Below, piece after piece: positions 62,659 to 64,000 of a stretch of DNA of 64,000 nucleotides (within the stretch, counting starts at the first letter, position 1; every line of letters starts with the position of its first letter). Position numbers and translations under genes: made by a program. Under the pieces are notes generated by a model. The model was not told the origin of the DNA, ran no database searches, and saw only the letters and a list, made by a program, of their open reading frames with translations. The DNA lies in contig DYFV01000001.1 of assembly GCA_020725025.1 (NCBI GenBank), forward strand, positions 1 to 64,000. The letters are read 5' to 3'. This DNA is from Azoarcus sp. GTDB lineage: Bacteria; Pseudomonadota; Gammaproteobacteria; Burkholderiales; Rhodocyclaceae.

Positions 62659-62679
62659 ACACGAATCATTATCATTCTA
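62659..62679. promoter_or_regulatory. Fur box ahead of the imelysin gene
   Basis: ACGAATCATTATCATTCT contains GAATCATTATCATTC, a close match to the GATAAT-hexamer array of the classical Fur box. It lies about 35-50 bp upstream of the imelysin start. Confidence 0.7.
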
Positions 62680-62710
62680 GGGCTCCGCCATCGCATAAGA
62701 AGGTCTCCCC

Positions 62711-63871
62711 ATGTCCCGACCCCTCTCCCGAGTCGCTCCCTTCATCGTCGCCGCCACGCTGCTGACCGTCGGTGCCGCGCAGGCCCAGGAGCCGTCCCGC
62801 AAGGCGGTGCTCGAGAATTACGCCACCATCGTGTACGCGAGCTATGCGGACAGCCTCGCCGCCGCGCGCGACCTGCAGGCCGCCGTCGAGGCCTTCGTGG
62901 CGCAGCCTTCCGAGGCCGGTCTGGAGAAGGCCCGCAAGGCCTGGCTGGAGGCGCGCGAGTGGTACGGCCAGAGCGAGGCCTTCCGCTTCTACGGCGGCCC
63001 GATCGACGGAGAGGAGGGGCCCGAGGGTTTGATCAACGCCTGGCCGCTGGACGAGGCCTACATCGACTACGTGGAGGGCCGCCCCGACGCGGGCCTCATC
63101 AACGATCGCACCCAGGAGATCACGCCGGCGCGGCTCGCCGAGCTCAACGAGCGCGGCGGCGAGGAGAACGTCGCCACCGGCTGGCACGCCATCGAGTTCC
63201 TGCTGTGGGGGCAGGACCGGAGCGAGAGCGGGCCGGGCGCGCGCAAGTACACCGACTTCGTGGACGGGCAGGCACCCAACGCCGACCGCCGTCGTCTCTA
63301 CCTGAAGACCGTCTCGGCGATGCTGGTGGACGAGCTCGAAGGGGTGGCCCAGGCGTGGGCGCCGGGCAAGAAGAACTATCGCGCGGAGTTCGTCGCCGCC
63401 GGGCAGGACGGCGTGCGCCGGATCCTCACCGGGCTGGGCACGCTCTCGCGGGGCGAGCTCGCCGGCGAGCGCATGGAAGTGGCGATGGACACCCAGGACC
63501 AGGAGGACGAGCACTCCTGCTTCTCCGACAACACCCACCGCGACGTCGTCACCAACGCCCAGGGTATTCGCAACGTGTGGGAAGGCGGCTACCTCACGCG
63601 CGATGGGCGCACCATCGCCGGCCCCGGAGTGAAGGCGCTGGTGGCGCAGAAGAACCCGACGCTCGCCGAGGCGGTGAGCCGCGACATCGCCGAGAGCGTC
63701 GAGCGCGCCGAGGCGATCGAGGCGCCTTTCGACCGCGAGATCGTGGGTGACGACGCCGCGGCCGGCCGCAAGCGCGTGCGCGCGGTCATCGACGCGCTCA
63801 AGAAGCAGGCCGACGGGTTGGTCGAGGCGGCCAAGGCGCTGGGCATCAAGCGCCTGAACACCAGCGTCTGA
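62711..63871 (+). CDS. Imelysin family iron-regulated periplasmic protein
   Basis: The 386-aa protein has a Sec signal ending AAQAQ near residue 26 and the imelysin-like motif GWHAIEFLLWGQD (GxHxxE) around residue 158. It further shows DTQDQEDEHSCFSDNTHRD, typical of the IrpA/ICMP subgroup. These are Fur-regulated periplasmic or outer-membrane-associated proteins that assist iron uptake; no protease activity is expected. AGAAGG precedes the start. Confidence 0.9.
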   Translation: MSRPLSRVAPFIVAATLLTVGAAQAQEPSRKAVLENYATIVYASYADSLAAARDLQAAVEAFVAQPSEAGLEKARKAWLEAREWYGQSEAFRFYGGPIDGEEGPEGLINAWPLDEAYIDYVEGRPDAGLINDRTQEITPARLAELNERGGEENVATGWHAIEFLLWGQDRSESGPGARKYTDFVDGQAPNADRRRLYLKTVSAMLVDELEGVAQAWAPGKKNYRAEFVAAGQDGVRRILTGLGTLSRGELAGERMEVAMDTQDQEDEHSCFSDNTHRDVVTNAQGIRNVWEGGYLTRDGRTIAGPGVKALVAQKNPTLAEAVSRDIAESVERAEAIEAPFDREIVGDDAAAGRKRVRAVIDALKKQADGLVEAAKALGIKRLNTSV

Positions 63872-63887
63872 CGCCGACCCCTCTTGC

Positions 63888-63917
63888 CGTCGCCGCGCGC
63901 CGAGGCGTGCGGCGACG
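63888..63917 (+). terminator. GC-rich hairpin after the imelysin gene
   Basis: CGTCGCCGC and GCGGCGACG form a perfect 9-bp stem with further inner GCC/GGC pairing. No T-run follows, so it could be a weak terminator or an mRNA-stabilising hairpin. Confidence 0.35.
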
Positions 63918-63951
63918 CGATCCGTCTACCGCTTCGCCTCCGGGATTTCGC

Positions 63952-64000
63952 ATGAACTCACGCCATCTCGCCGCCTTCGCCGCCTGTACCTTCGCGCTCG
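63952..64000 (+). CDS. Start of a further gene, cut by the window edge
   Basis: Sixteen codons from the ATG at 63952 read MNSRHLAAFAACTFAL, which looks like the start of a signal peptide. Imelysin genes are often followed by a di-heme oxidoreductase-like gene, but nothing in these few codons can confirm that. Confidence 0.35.
   Translation, partial: MNSRHLAAFAACTFAL

Overview
The window is a very GC-rich (about 70%) bacterial chromosome segment with dense, directionally coherent operons. Gene content and protein style point to a facultatively H2-oxidising betaproteobacterium, most likely in or near Rhodocyclales (Thauera/Azoarcus-like); that placement is inference from gene content, not a database match. 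I see no rRNA, tRNA, CRISPR array, transposase or phage gene.

Left flank (1-17.4 kb). The 5' ends of a thiamine operon (TPP riboswitch, thiD, thiC start) run off the left edge. Next come a manganese-riboswitch-controlled UPF0016 exporter, a secreted alpha-carbonic-anhydrase-like protein, a flavodoxin-like protein, a frameshifted DUF1223 remnant, an alpha/beta hydrolase, a rhomboid protease, a TPP-dependent enzyme with a LEA-type lipoprotein, and a DUF4112 membrane protein. A type I secretion pair sits beside its probable substrate (CAP domain plus RTX repeats). A MocR-type regulator, a small lipoprotein and a Tat-exported intradiol dioxygenase complete the flank.

Central hydrogenase island (17.4-49.0 kb, all on the + strand). 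Three [NiFe] hydrogenases are encoded. Hyb type (hybOABCD, a hypC paralogue, hybE) is a standard group 1c uptake enzyme linked to quinone through HybA/HybB. Hup type (hupS, hupL, hupC) carries the six-cysteine proximal-cluster signature of O2-tolerant group 1d enzymes. HupUV is an H2-sensing regulatory enzyme with the kinase HupT and the NtrC-type regulator HupR/HoxA. Maturation genes hupDFGHIJK and hypABFCDE-hypX lie between them. Three -24/-12 (sigma-54) promoter-like elements precede hybO, hupS and hupD, and HupR keeps the GAFTGA loop, so the parts form a plausible H2-responsive circuit. FNR-like boxes upstream of hybO and hupS suggest an added oxygen input. Unusual insertions are a sodium:solute-symporter-fused histidine kinase with a small membrane partner between hupC and hupD, a HepT-like protein between hypD and hypE, an NTF2-like protein before hypX, and a HypF reduced to its C-terminal domain.

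Right flank (49.1-64 kb). An MFS permease, a YihY/BrkB membrane protein, a zinc alcohol dehydrogenase with a small membrane protein, and a chromate transporter are followed by an iron-starvation region. That region holds a ribosomal protein S4 paralogue flanked by two small, mutually similar proteins behind a Fur-like promoter, then a divergent Fur-like promoter driving fecI-fecR-TonB receptor-PepSY, then a Fur box and an imelysin-family gene. A further gene starts at the right edge.
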